This document shows, in pieces, positions 7,957-15,815 of a stretch of 63,112 nt of DNA. Below the pieces are notes generated by a model that searched no databases, was not told where the DNA came from, and saw nothing but the letters and a program-made list of their open reading frames with translations. Position numbers and translations under genes: made by a program. Each line of letters starts with the position of its first letter. Within the stretch, counting starts at the first letter, position 1. This DNA comes from Chitinophagaceae bacterium (GTDB lineage Bacteria; Bacteroidota; Bacteroidia; Chitinophagales; Chitinophagaceae): positions 1 to 63,112 of the forward strand of contig JAIXOJ010000132.1 in assembly GCA_027486835.1 (NCBI GenBank), written 5' to 3'.

Positions 7957-9345
7957 ATGGAACATCAAGAAATTAGACCTGTACCTAAAATTCCTGCTTA
8001 TAAAATTCCAGTTCATGCTGTTGGATTACTCAAAAATCCATTGAAGGCCATTCATCAGATGACCACCCAGTATGGGGATATTTTCGCGCTTCCGCTTTAT
8101 AAGAAAAGCCAAATAGTTTTTGTAAACCACCCCGATTATGTAAAGCATTTTTTAAAGGATAGCCAAGATGCCTACTCTCGTGGAAAGGCGGTGAAGCAAT
8201 CAGCTATTACTGGGCTAGATAAGTTTTTAGGCAATGGCATTTTCATGAGCGATGGGGATGATTGGGAGGCGCAGCATAAATTGTTGAAGGGTTTATTTTC
8301 TACAACTGCCATTGAAAGTACTTTACCAATTATTGAGGAGGAATTGGGGAAACTTACGCAGAAGTGGCAAAGCCAAATAGAACAGAATCCATTGGTAAAT
8401 GTGGAGCATGACCTAAATATTTTGATGTTGCGCATCATGTTACGCACCCAAATTTGTGCTAACAAAACCTTTGACGATCATGCCATTTATGAAGCACTTA
8501 CTGGAAGGATGGAAGCCTCAAGTGTAAAATCTTTGTTTTGGTTTCAATTGAAGTCATCGTTGCTAAAACCATTTGGAAAAAATTATCAATACAAAAAGCA
8601 CGACCAATATTTAGCAAAGCTGGAAAACATAGCCTTTGGGTTAGTGGAAGATTTAATTGCTCATAAATACCAGCCCAATGGATTGTTCCAACTACTATTG
8701 GCAGATTATGAACAAAATAAAATTACTAAAACAAACATTCGAGATCAGTTCATGAACTTTGTTTTTGCAGCTTTCGATACCACAGCTACAGCAATCACTT
8801 GGACCCTGTACAACCTAGCTGCCAATACAAATGTGCAGCAAAAAGTGCGGCAAGAATTGCAGCAATCATTAGAATTAATACCCCATAAGCATCTAGCACA
8901 GTTGCAACTGCCATTTTTGCAGATGGTGATGAAAGAAAGTTTGCGCTTGTATCCCCCCGTTTGGTCCTATGCCCGTGAGGCTGCTAGTGACGATGTGGTT
9001 AATGGCTTTCAAATTCATGCTAAAAGCATTGTAGTAATTAGTTCTTATTCCTTGCACCGCCATCCAAAATATTGGCAAAGCGGCAATGAGTTTGACCCTT
9101 CCAATTTTGAGAAAGAACAATTTAAGGGTAAAAACTTTGCCTATATACCTTTTGGACAAGGCAAACGAATGTGTATTGGAAGGGCTTTGGCTGATTACCA
9201 GATGCAGATAATCGTTGGCAGTATTATTAATCAGTTTGAGTTAACAACCAATAATAATGTACAGCCGAGCATCAATGCCAACATCATAATTAAGGCATTA
9301 GAACCTTTACGTTTGCGCTTAAATCGAATTACTGACACTCCCTAG
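7957..9345 (+). CDS. Cytochrome P450
   Basis: A heme-thiolate monooxygenase of 462 aa without a membrane anchor, as in soluble bacterial P450s. The heme-ligand loop FGQGKRMCIG places the axial cysteine at residue 406. The K-helix ExxR motif is ESLRLYPP (about 328). The I-helix oxygen-activation motif is AAFDTTAT (about 270-277). The general organisation resembles CYP102/CYP4-like clans more than terpene CYP101 types, but I cannot assign a family number or substrate. No ferredoxin or reductase gene is adjacent. It is preceded by the clpC terminator, so it has its own promoter, and is convergent with ruvC. Confidence 0.95.
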   Translation: MEHQEIRPVPKIPAYKIPVHAVGLLKNPLKAIHQMTTQYGDIFALPLYKKSQIVFVNHPDYVKHFLKDSQDAYSRGKAVKQSAITGLDKFLGNGIFMSDGDDWEAQHKLLKGLFSTTAIESTLPIIEEELGKLTQKWQSQIEQNPLVNVEHDLNILMLRIMLRTQICANKTFDDHAIYEALTGRMEASSVKSLFWFQLKSSLLKPFGKNYQYKKHDQYLAKLENIAFGLVEDLIAHKYQPNGLFQLLLADYEQNKITKTNIRDQFMNFVFAAFDTTATAITWTLYNLAANTNVQQKVRQELQQSLELIPHKHLAQLQLPFLQMVMKESLRLYPPVWSYAREAASDDVVNGFQIHAKSIVVISSYSLHRHPKYWQSGNEFDPSNFEKEQFKGKNFAYIPFGQGKRMCIGRALADYQMQIIVGSIINQFELTTNNNVQPSINANIIIKALEPLRLRLNRITDTP

Positions 9346-9361
9346 GTTATTTTTTTGACCC

Positions 9362-9934
9362 TTATTTTTTTATTCTGTCCGCATTTTTTGCTATAAAATC
9401 ATCCCAACCCTTAAATCCTTTTCCGGCTTTGCCAAGAATAGAATTTGATTGGTAGTGGTGGCACAGTGCAACAGCTAGTGCATCTGTGGCATCGAAGTAT
9501 TGTGGTTTTTCTTCAATGTTTAAGGTTTGTTTGAGCATCATCCACACCTGTTCTTTATCTGCGTTGCCATTTCCTGTAATGGATTGTTTTACTTTCTTTG
9601 GGCTGTATTCGGTAATGTCTAAGCCTCCCTGCATGGCAGCGGCAATGGCTACCCCCTGCGCTCTGCCAAGTTTAAGCATACTTTGTACGTTTTTTCCAAA
9701 AAATGGTGCTTCAATAGCAAAAGTAGTGGGGCGGTAAAGCCTAACTAATTCGCAAACTTTTGTGTGAATTTTTTCCAGACGCTGGTAAATGTCTTCATAC
9801 ATAGTCAGCTTTAGGGTATCCATTAATAATACACGGGGTTGGTTATTATCCACTTTTAATAGTGCATAGCCCATCATTTGCGAACCTGGGTCAATGCCTA
9901 AAATAATGGTACTCGGTTGAGTTGGTGTAGTCAT
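9362..9934 (-). CDS. ruvC: Crossover junction endodeoxyribonuclease RuvC
   Basis: Resolves Holliday junctions with RuvAB. At 190 aa it has normal length. The catalytic acidic residues are visible: D15 in LGIDPGS, E75 in FAIEAPFFG, and D148/D151 in FDATDALAVALCHH. The SPKKVKQSITGNGNADKEQV segment is the conserved DNA-binding part. It stands alone, as is usual in the phylum where ruvA/ruvB are elsewhere. Confidence 0.97.
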   Translation of the reverse strand: MTTPTQPSTIILGIDPGSQMMGYALLKVDNNQPRVLLMDTLKLTMYEDIYQRLEKIHTKVCELVRLYRPTTFAIEAPFFGKNVQSMLKLGRAQGVAIAAAMQGGLDITEYSPKKVKQSITGNGNADKEQVWMMLKQTLNIEEKPQYFDATDALAVALCHHYQSNSILGKAGKGFKGWDDFIAKNADRIKK

Positions 9935-10189
9935 GGTAGTTACAATAATCGTGAAAAGCGGGGTTTGTGGCTATATAATTTTCTGAAACAATGGTTATTC
10001 ACCGTATTCTATTGTAATAAAGTTAAGCTCAAGCCCATGTTTTGAAAAATGGATATCGGGTATTTTTCCTTTTATCTTATTAACCTATTTTTTCGTATGC
10101 CCCATTAAGCCGTTATTTGCTGGTAATAATATCTAGATCATCTGAATAAACAATTAAAAATATTACTCAATTATTTTGTAGGGCCACTC

Positions 10190-11128
10190 GTGTTTGTGTG
10201 GCTTTGTTATAGTATTTACCAGCAAATTACTATGCAAAAAGATTTGCAAGAATCTTGGCGCACCATTGTTGCCACATTCTATAGCACCCAACAATGGCGG
10301 GTGTACATGGTAGTGGTTTTGATGATTGGCAATTGGGGTTTAGAAGCAAAAAAATGGCAATTACTCATGCGGCCAATCCAAAAGTTAGCCTATCACCGAG
10401 CATTTAGGGCAGTGTTTAGTGGACAGGCATTGGCACTCGGCACGCCCAATAGGGTGGGGGAGTATGTAGGCAGGGTGGTATATATGGAAGATGGCAATCG
10501 ATTACGGGCTTTGTCTCTATCTGCTGTGGGTAGTGTTGCCCAAATTATGGTCACTTTTATTGCAGGATTAATTAGCATGGCGTACGTTTATTTCTTGCTG
10601 GAAAGTTCCCCACAAATACAGCAACCTTTATCTATTTTTTGGTTGAGGGGATTAATTACCATTGTAGGCTTTACCGCCATTTTCCTGGCATTGTTCTATT
10701 ATAATCTCGTATGGATAACGAAAGTGATAGAAAGAATTCCATGGGTAGCTAAGTATAAATATTTAATCCAAAAATTAGAAACCCTTCAAAAAAAAGAATT
10801 AACAAAAATACTTGTCCTTTCTTTAGTTAGATACGTTGTGTATGTGCTGCAATATTTGCTGATGTACCAGTTTTTTGGCGTACAGGTGCTTTGGTGGCAA
10901 ATAATTGCGTTAGTATGCGTACAATTATTGGTGATGACTATTGTACCGAGCATTGCGTTAGCAGAAGTAGGTATTCGTGGTAAAGTGAGTATTGCTTTAT
11001 TTGGCATCTTCACTAATAATACGTTAGGTATTATCGCCACGGCGGCTAGTATTTGGCTGGTTAATTTAATTATTCCGGCACTAGCGGGCAGCTTGATGAT
11101 TTTAGGATTAAAAATTGTAAGAAAATAA
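10190..11128 (+). CDS. UPF0104/lysylphosphatidylglycerol synthase-like membrane protein
   Basis: A multi-pass protein (about 7-8 hydrophobic segments) with the family pattern EAKKWQLL, FSGQALALGTPNRVGEYVGR and a C-terminal PSIALAEVGIRGKVS. It resembles the flippase/TM domain of MprF and AglD-like proteins, without the catalytic synthase domain. The listed start is a GTG that lies inside the first membrane helix. The frame is open to 10130 and reads LNKQLKILLNYFVGPL upstream. A CTG at 10142 aligns with where homologues carry MNKxLK, giving 328 aa. No ATG is available, so the true start is uncertain. Substrate unknown. Confidence 0.8.
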   Translation: MFVWLCYSIYQQITMQKDLQESWRTIVATFYSTQQWRVYMVVVLMIGNWGLEAKKWQLLMRPIQKLAYHRAFRAVFSGQALALGTPNRVGEYVGRVVYMEDGNRLRALSLSAVGSVAQIMVTFIAGLISMAYVYFLLESSPQIQQPLSIFWLRGLITIVGFTAIFLALFYYNLVWITKVIERIPWVAKYKYLIQKLETLQKKELTKILVLSLVRYVVYVLQYLLMYQFFGVQVLWWQIIALVCVQLLVMTIVPSIALAEVGIRGKVSIALFGIFTNNTLGIIATAASIWLVNLIIPALAGSLMILGLKIVRK

Positions 11129-11230
11129 AGTGCATAACAGTTTTTCGGTTTTTCTTTCTTGTTTTGGAGATTGGGATGAGGATAATCAATAACGAATGAA
11201 TCACTATTAAGCACTTAGAAAATAACCATT

Positions 11231-12022
11231 ATGAAAGTATTCTTTGCCTTATTGCTCTCTTTTATTAGTTCAATTAGCCCGAATGTGGGGGACGAATTTT
11301 GCGGCATTCGCAACACCGCTTTTCAGCAGGGTGAGCTAATTAATTATTCCGTTTTTTACTCGGTTATTGGCATATATGTAAATGCAGGTTCGGCCACTTT
11401 TGCCACCAATTTGGAGAAATTAAACGGAAAACCGGTGTATCATGTTATTGGGGCTGGCAACAGCAATCCTAGTTACGATTGGATATTTAGAGTGCGGGAC
11501 AGGTATGAAAGCTTTATTGATACTGGTAATTTGCAACCTCAAAAATTTCTGAGAAATATTGATGAAGGAGGCTTTAAGCAATTGGAAAACATCACCTTTA
11601 ACAATGAAAAAAACACGGCAACCAGCGAAAAAGGCACCAAAACTGTACCCAATTGTGTGCAAGATGTATTGAGTGCTATTTACTATGCACGGAATATTGA
11701 CTTTAATAAGTATAAACCTGAAGATAGAATCCCATTCAGCATGTTTTTGGACAATGAGGTGTACGGTCTTTATATCAAATACCTCGGTAAAGAAACCATT
11801 AAAACGAGATATGGAAAATTCAATGCCATTAAGTTTAAGCCATTGCTAGTAAAAGGCACCATCTTTTCTGGGGGGGAGAAAATGACCGTTTGGGTTACGG
11901 ATGATGCCAACCATATTCCTATAAGAATCGAAAGCCCTATTACTGTTGGGTCTGTTAAAGTAGATATGATGGGTTACGACAAATTACGTTCTCCGCTTAC
12001 TTCGCTAATTAGTAAAAATTAA
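11231..12022 (+). CDS. DUF3108 secreted protein
   Basis: A 263-aa exported protein. The signal peptide covers about residues 1-18 (FFALLLSFISSISP). The mature part has the DUF3108 pattern: GELINYSVFYSVIGIYVNAGSATF, VYHVIGAG, WIFRVRDRYESFID and a late DDANHIPIRIESPITVGSVKVDM. Family members are predicted periplasmic beta-rich proteins of unknown function, sometimes near cell-envelope genes. It follows the UPF0104 gene by 102 bp and could be cotranscribed. Confidence 0.85.
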   Translation: MKVFFALLLSFISSISPNVGDEFCGIRNTAFQQGELINYSVFYSVIGIYVNAGSATFATNLEKLNGKPVYHVIGAGNSNPSYDWIFRVRDRYESFIDTGNLQPQKFLRNIDEGGFKQLENITFNNEKNTATSEKGTKTVPNCVQDVLSAIYYARNIDFNKYKPEDRIPFSMFLDNEVYGLYIKYLGKETIKTRYGKFNAIKFKPLLVKGTIFSGGEKMTVWVTDDANHIPIRIESPITVGSVKVDMMGYDKLRSPLTSLISKN

Positions 12023-12139
12023 ACTTCCATACGAATAAAGGGTGAGTAATTTCTGCAAAAAGATACACTCGCCCTCCATTTTATCGATAATCAAAAAGAG
12101 ATAAAATAATGTATAAACATCCCGAAAGCTCCAAACTTT
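12023..12139. other. Intergenic gap before the array
   Basis: AT-rich, no gene or clear hairpin. It leads into the 21-bp array between convergent genes. Confidence 0.5.
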
Positions 12140-12496
12140 CCTTCCTAATAACATAAAAAATCTTCCTAACAACATAGAGAATCTACTTAACAACGTAGGA
12201 AAGCTTCATAACAACGAAGGAAAGCTTCATAACAACGAAGGAAAGCTTCATAACAACGAAGGAAAGCTTCATAACAACATAGGAAAGCTTCATAACAACG
12301 AAGGAAAGCTTCATAGCAACGAAGGAAAGCTTCATAACAACGAAGGAAAGCTTCATAACAACATAGAAAACCTTCCTAACAACGTAGGAAACCTTCCTAA
12401 CAACGTAGGAAACCTTCCTAACAGCGTAGGAAACCTTCCTAACAATATAGGAAACCTTCCTAACAACGTAGTTAATTTTCTTAACAACATAGAAAA
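12140..12496. repeat. 21-bp tandem array, two sub-families (about 17 copies)
   Basis: The unit length is 21 bp throughout. The centre is built on CTTCATAACAACGAAGGAAAG (sub-family 1, about 12,200-12,360). The left edge and the right part are built on CCTAACAACGTAGGAAA plus CCTT (sub-family 2). Each unit can form a small hairpin (AGGAA...TTCCT or GAAG...CTTC). Because 21 is a multiple of 3, long frames cross it, but they encode only a 7-residue repeat and are not credible genes. It lies between the convergent DUF3108 and MBL genes. Confidence 0.9.
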
Positions 12497-12590
12497 CGGG
12501 AAGTTTGACAGCAAAGAATCCAACTTCAATCCATTCATCCTATTCAAATCCTTACCAAATTACATTATTCGCATAGCAAATAAATTCTCC

Positions 12591-13463
12591 CTAAATTTCA
12601 GATAATTTAAAAGTTTCTTTTACCCTGATGCCCTTATCTGTACGAACGAGTGTGCAACATTCATTAATGGGGTCGTGTTCAAAAAACAAAATGTATTGAT
12701 TGTCCACGGCTTCGTTTAAAAACGCTGATTTTTCATCGAGCGTGAGTAGGGGAAACATATCATATGCCATTACATAAGGTAGCGGTATGTGTCCTGTGGA
12801 AGGCAGTAAATCTGCCATATACATAATGGTGTATCCGTTGTATTGTATTTGCGGTAGCATCATCCCCTTCGTGTGTCCATTTGCGAAACGAAAACTTAAT
12901 TCAGGTAAAATATTGGATGGGCTACTTGCCAAGCGACCTTCCACTAAATCGATAATGGAGGAATTGACCATTTTTAATTTTCCAGAGGAGGCAATCGGGA
13001 GTATATTATCTTTTAAAAAGGAAGCTTTTTCTCTGGCGTTCGGTTGAGTAGCCCATTGCCAATGTGCTTCATTGCTCCAATAATGTGCATTGGGGAATGC
13101 AGGAATTAATTCGTCCTCCTCTCGTAAAATAGCCCCACCGCAATGGTCAAAATGCAGATGGGTAAGTATTACATCGGTGATGTCGGCGGGGGTAAATCCT
13201 AAAATACCCAAAGAGCTTTCTAAGGAATCATCACCTGATAAATAATAATGAGAGAAAAAACGTTCGTCTTGTTTGTTGCCTATGCCTGTATCTATCAAAA
13301 TTCGCTTGTCACCCTCTACTAACAAGAGGCAGCGCAGCGCCCATTCGCACATATTGTTGTCATCGGCGGGGTTGAGTTTATTCCAAATGCTCTTGGGCAC
13401 TACGCCAAACATGGCACCTCCATCCAATTTGAATAACCCAGTTTCAATACTATATAATTTCAT
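12591..13463 (-). CDS. MBL-fold metallo-hydrolase
   Basis: A 290-aa cytosolic hydrolase with the binuclear metal motif THLHFDHCGGA, a downstream GHTKGMM histidine, and a MADLLPSTGHIPLPY segment supplying the bridging aspartate. The length and order of motifs resemble the lactonase-like/AttM-type group of metallo-beta-lactamase-fold enzymes. Substrate cannot be told. Its ATG overlaps the stop of the MFS gene by 4 bp (ATGA), so the two are translationally coupled and probably serve a shared pathway. Confidence 0.85.
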   Translation of the reverse strand: MKLYSIETGLFKLDGGAMFGVVPKSIWNKLNPADDNNMCEWALRCLLLVEGDKRILIDTGIGNKQDERFFSHYYLSGDDSLESSLGILGFTPADITDVILTHLHFDHCGGAILREEDELIPAFPNAHYWSNEAHWQWATQPNAREKASFLKDNILPIASSGKLKMVNSSIIDLVEGRLASSPSNILPELSFRFANGHTKGMMLPQIQYNGYTIMYMADLLPSTGHIPLPYVMAYDMFPLLTLDEKSAFLNEAVDNQYILFFEHDPINECCTLVRTDKGIRVKETFKLSEI

Positions 13464-14800
13464 TCATGCAATTTTAAAGGGGGGTTAGAAATGTTTTTTT
13501 CTGCCTGAATAGTGCGCAAAAGAAAAACCAACCCAAGGAAGAAGAAAATAATTAAGGCCAAGATGGAATTGCGCATGTTACCTGTTATTTGTTGCACCAA
13601 ACCAAAACTAACCATACCCACCACTATGGCTATTTTTTCCGTAACGTCGTAAAAGCTGAAAAACGAAGCGGTATCGCTTGAATCTGTGGGGATCAGCTTG
13701 GCATAACTGGAACGACTCAGCGATTGAATGCCCCCCATTACCAAACCAACAAGTGCTGCAATCCAATAAAATTGATTTTCGGTGGTAATGTAATAAGCCG
13801 CAATACAAATGCCCACCCAAATGGATACAGTGATGGCCAACACTTGAAAATTGCCTAATAATTTTGATAACCGTGCCATTAAATAGGCACCAGCAACGGC
13901 TACAATTTGGATAACTAAAATGCAGATAATTAACTTACTGGTGGGTAATTGCAATACCTGACTGCCAAAAAGAGTGGCTGCCAACATCACGGTTTGAACA
14001 CCCATACTGTAAAACAAAAAGGATAGTAGAAATCTTTTTAGCACCAGCATATGGGCGGTTTGTTGTGCTACTTTTTTTAATTCACGGAAGCCAGCTCCCA
14101 AAATTTGATTCCAATTGCCTTGATCTTTGGGAGTATATCTGGCCTTTGGCAAACGAGCAAAGGTTATTTGGGCAAACCCCATCCACCAGATTCCTACCAA
14201 CAAAAAGGACAGCCTTGGTGCAAATCCACCGTCGGTAATACCAAACCATTCGGGTTTTAACACAAAGAAAAAACAGATAATTTGGAGGAGCACGCTACCA
14301 ATATACCCCATGGCAAAACCTTTGGCACTAACGCTGTCCTGCTGCTCCTTTGGCGCAATTTCAGGTAAATAGGCATTGTAAAAAACGAGGCTACCGCAAT
14401 AACCAACTGCTGCTATTATTGCGGCAATGATACCCAACGTCAAAGTTGATTTGGTAAACCAAAACATGCTGCAACAGGCAATGCTACCCAGATAACAGAA
14501 GAACTGCATAAAGCTTTTCTTATTGCCCCTAGAATCGGCAATAGAGGAGAGTATCGGGGAAAGAATGGCAATTAATAAATAAGCAAAGGCGATGGCATAG
14601 TTATACAGCGATGCACTTTCCACAGTTATTCCTAAAAAATGAACTTGGTGCGATACCACGTTGCCTTTCGTGTCTTTGATTGTGGTGATGGCATCGTAAT
14701 AGGCTGGAAAAATGGTGGAGGTAATCACCAAATTGTAGGCACTATTCGCCCAATCGTAAATAGCCCAACCGTTGATTGTTTTTTTTGATGCTGGTTGCAT
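13460..14800 (-). CDS. MFS transporter, UMF1 (Atg22-like) family
   Basis: A 446-aa inner-membrane protein with about 12 hydrophobic segments. The N-terminus has the UMF1 signature WAIYDWANSAYNLVITSTIFPAYY; further features are SPILSSIADSRGNKK (the A-motif loop) and MGGIQSLSRSSYAKLIPTD. UMF1 members are predicted solute exporters of unknown substrate. First gene of a two-gene operon with the MBL hydrolase. Confidence 0.9.
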   Translation of the reverse strand: MQPASKKTINGWAIYDWANSAYNLVITSTIFPAYYDAITTIKDTKGNVVSHQVHFLGITVESASLYNYAIAFAYLLIAILSPILSSIADSRGNKKSFMQFFCYLGSIACCSMFWFTKSTLTLGIIAAIIAAVGYCGSLVFYNAYLPEIAPKEQQDSVSAKGFAMGYIGSVLLQIICFFFVLKPEWFGITDGGFAPRLSFLLVGIWWMGFAQITFARLPKARYTPKDQGNWNQILGAGFRELKKVAQQTAHMLVLKRFLLSFLFYSMGVQTVMLAATLFGSQVLQLPTSKLIICILVIQIVAVAGAYLMARLSKLLGNFQVLAITVSIWVGICIAAYYITTENQFYWIAALVGLVMGGIQSLSRSSYAKLIPTDSSDTASFFSFYDVTEKIAIVVGMVSFGLVQQITGNMRNSILALIIFFFLGLVFLLRTIQAEKNISNPPLKLHE

Positions 14801-14965
14801 GAATGGTAAATAAGTAAATAAGGTGGAATAATTTTTCTATGGTGACAAAACTAGGTAAGTTGATGTCAGTTCTGTTATTTGGCACTAAGTACTTAATATG
14901 GTTAGCTTGTAATGGGGAAATATTTACGCTTAATTTTTATATTCAAAGTGGGATAAAATCGTACA
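14801..14965. other. Leader region of the MFS-MBL operon
   Basis: No gene. AT-rich, presumed to contain the leftward promoter. No consensus could be fixed with confidence. Confidence 0.4.
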
Positions 14966-15000
14966 AAACTTCCCGAAAGTTTAAAACTTTTGGGAAGTTT
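14966..15000. repeat. Dispersed palindrome, copy 1
   Basis: A 35-bp near-perfect palindrome built of AAACTTCCCGAAAGTTT and its complement, with one mismatch. The same palindrome, in the same orientation and followed by the same TATTCCGAG text, recurs at 15,707-15,739. The shared flank shows that the repeat unit is longer than the hairpin (about 55 bp). It may be a REP-like or MITE-like element. Confidence 0.8.
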
Positions 15001-15119
15001 AACTGCTGAATATTCCGAGTACATCTATTTATGCAGTTTAAAGTATAAATCCACAGGCAATGACATTTCTTTTGAGATAAAAAATGTTGTTTGAATCCAG
15101 CACCCAACAAAAAAGTAAT

Positions 15120-15266
15120 GGAAAGAAACAAGATGGAAATTTTTTAAACTTTCCAAAAAAAACTTTCCAATGATGGAAAGAAATGAGATGGAAAGTTTTA
15201 AAACTTTCCAAAAAAAACTTTCCAACGTTGGAAAGAAATAAGATGGAAAGTTTTAAAACTTTCCAA
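15120..15266. repeat. 55-bp tandem repeat rich in nested palindromes (2.7 copies)
   Basis: Copies begin with GGAAAGAAA at 15120, 15175 and 15230. Copies 2 and 3 contain the perfect 20-bp palindrome GGAAAGTTTTAAAACTTTCC (15190-15209, 15245-15264). The junction of copies 2 and 3 contains the perfect palindrome CTTTCCAACGTTGGAAAG (15218-15235). The core GAAAGTTT-AAAACTTTC is shared with the flanking dispersed palindromes. Confidence 0.85.
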
Positions 15267-15603
15267 GTAAAAAATTGCCAAGACATTTTTTGACCATTCA
15301 TTTTGCGAAGCAGAAAAAAAATTGATTAATGGGGTAAGGAGATTTTGGTGTTAGCGTTTCAAAAAGTTTGAGCAAATTGTCTCTTTTTACAATTACCTCA
15401 AATTGAAATAATTGATACAAGCCTACCAACAATTCGTGGAATTGGAGCAGATGCGACTAATATCGCAATTGGAGGATTGGGCGAGTGCAAGTTGCCATTC
15501 GTGCATTTGTGGCGATCTCTATAATAGATTAACTCCTTGGTGGAATTATGTTGAAGTCTATTGTTTGGTCTATGGTTGTTTGGTTTGATATTGCACAATA
15601 AAA
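15267..15603. other. Gene-free stretch
   Basis: No convincing gene. Short frames on both strands (for example 15,398-15,598 minus) show no recognisable motif. It may contain decayed coding sequence. Confidence 0.4.
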
Positions 15604-15637
15604 AAACGGCTATTGCTTTTTTAAGCGATAGCCGTTT
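15604..15637 (-). terminator. Terminator downstream of the symporter gene
   Basis: AAACGGCTAT...ATAGCCGTTT hairpin with a plus-strand A-run before it (T-tail for leftward transcription). It lies 179 bp past the symporter stop, beyond the second dispersed palindrome. Confidence 0.7.
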
Positions 15638-15706
15638 AGGAATTTAATATAGTAAAGTATAAAAAGCAGTGATAGGCTTACACGAAATGAGAAAAAAACG
15701 TGCATC

Positions 15707-15739
15707 AACTTCCCGAAAGTTTAAAACTTTCGGGAAGTT
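15707..15739. repeat. Dispersed palindrome, copy 2
   Basis: A 33-bp palindrome (AACTTCCCGAAAGTTT, central A, complement) with no mismatch, followed by TTTAATGGCAGCGTATTCCGAG, which parallels the flank of copy 1. It lies in the 3' trailer of the symporter transcript and would form a strong RNA hairpin. Confidence 0.85.
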
Positions 15740-15815
15740 TAATGGCAGCGTATTCCGAGCATTTTTTATCCCGATTAAAATATTTCAAGAAAAAAACTAC
15801 CCGCCCTACAATCAT

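Noticed and set aside
12353-12547. Minus-strand frame encoding LLGRFPT repeats
   Set aside because: Same cause: a 21-bp repeat read in a stop-free phase.
15398-15598. Possible transposase remnant
   Set aside because: No transposase motif could be recognised on either strand.
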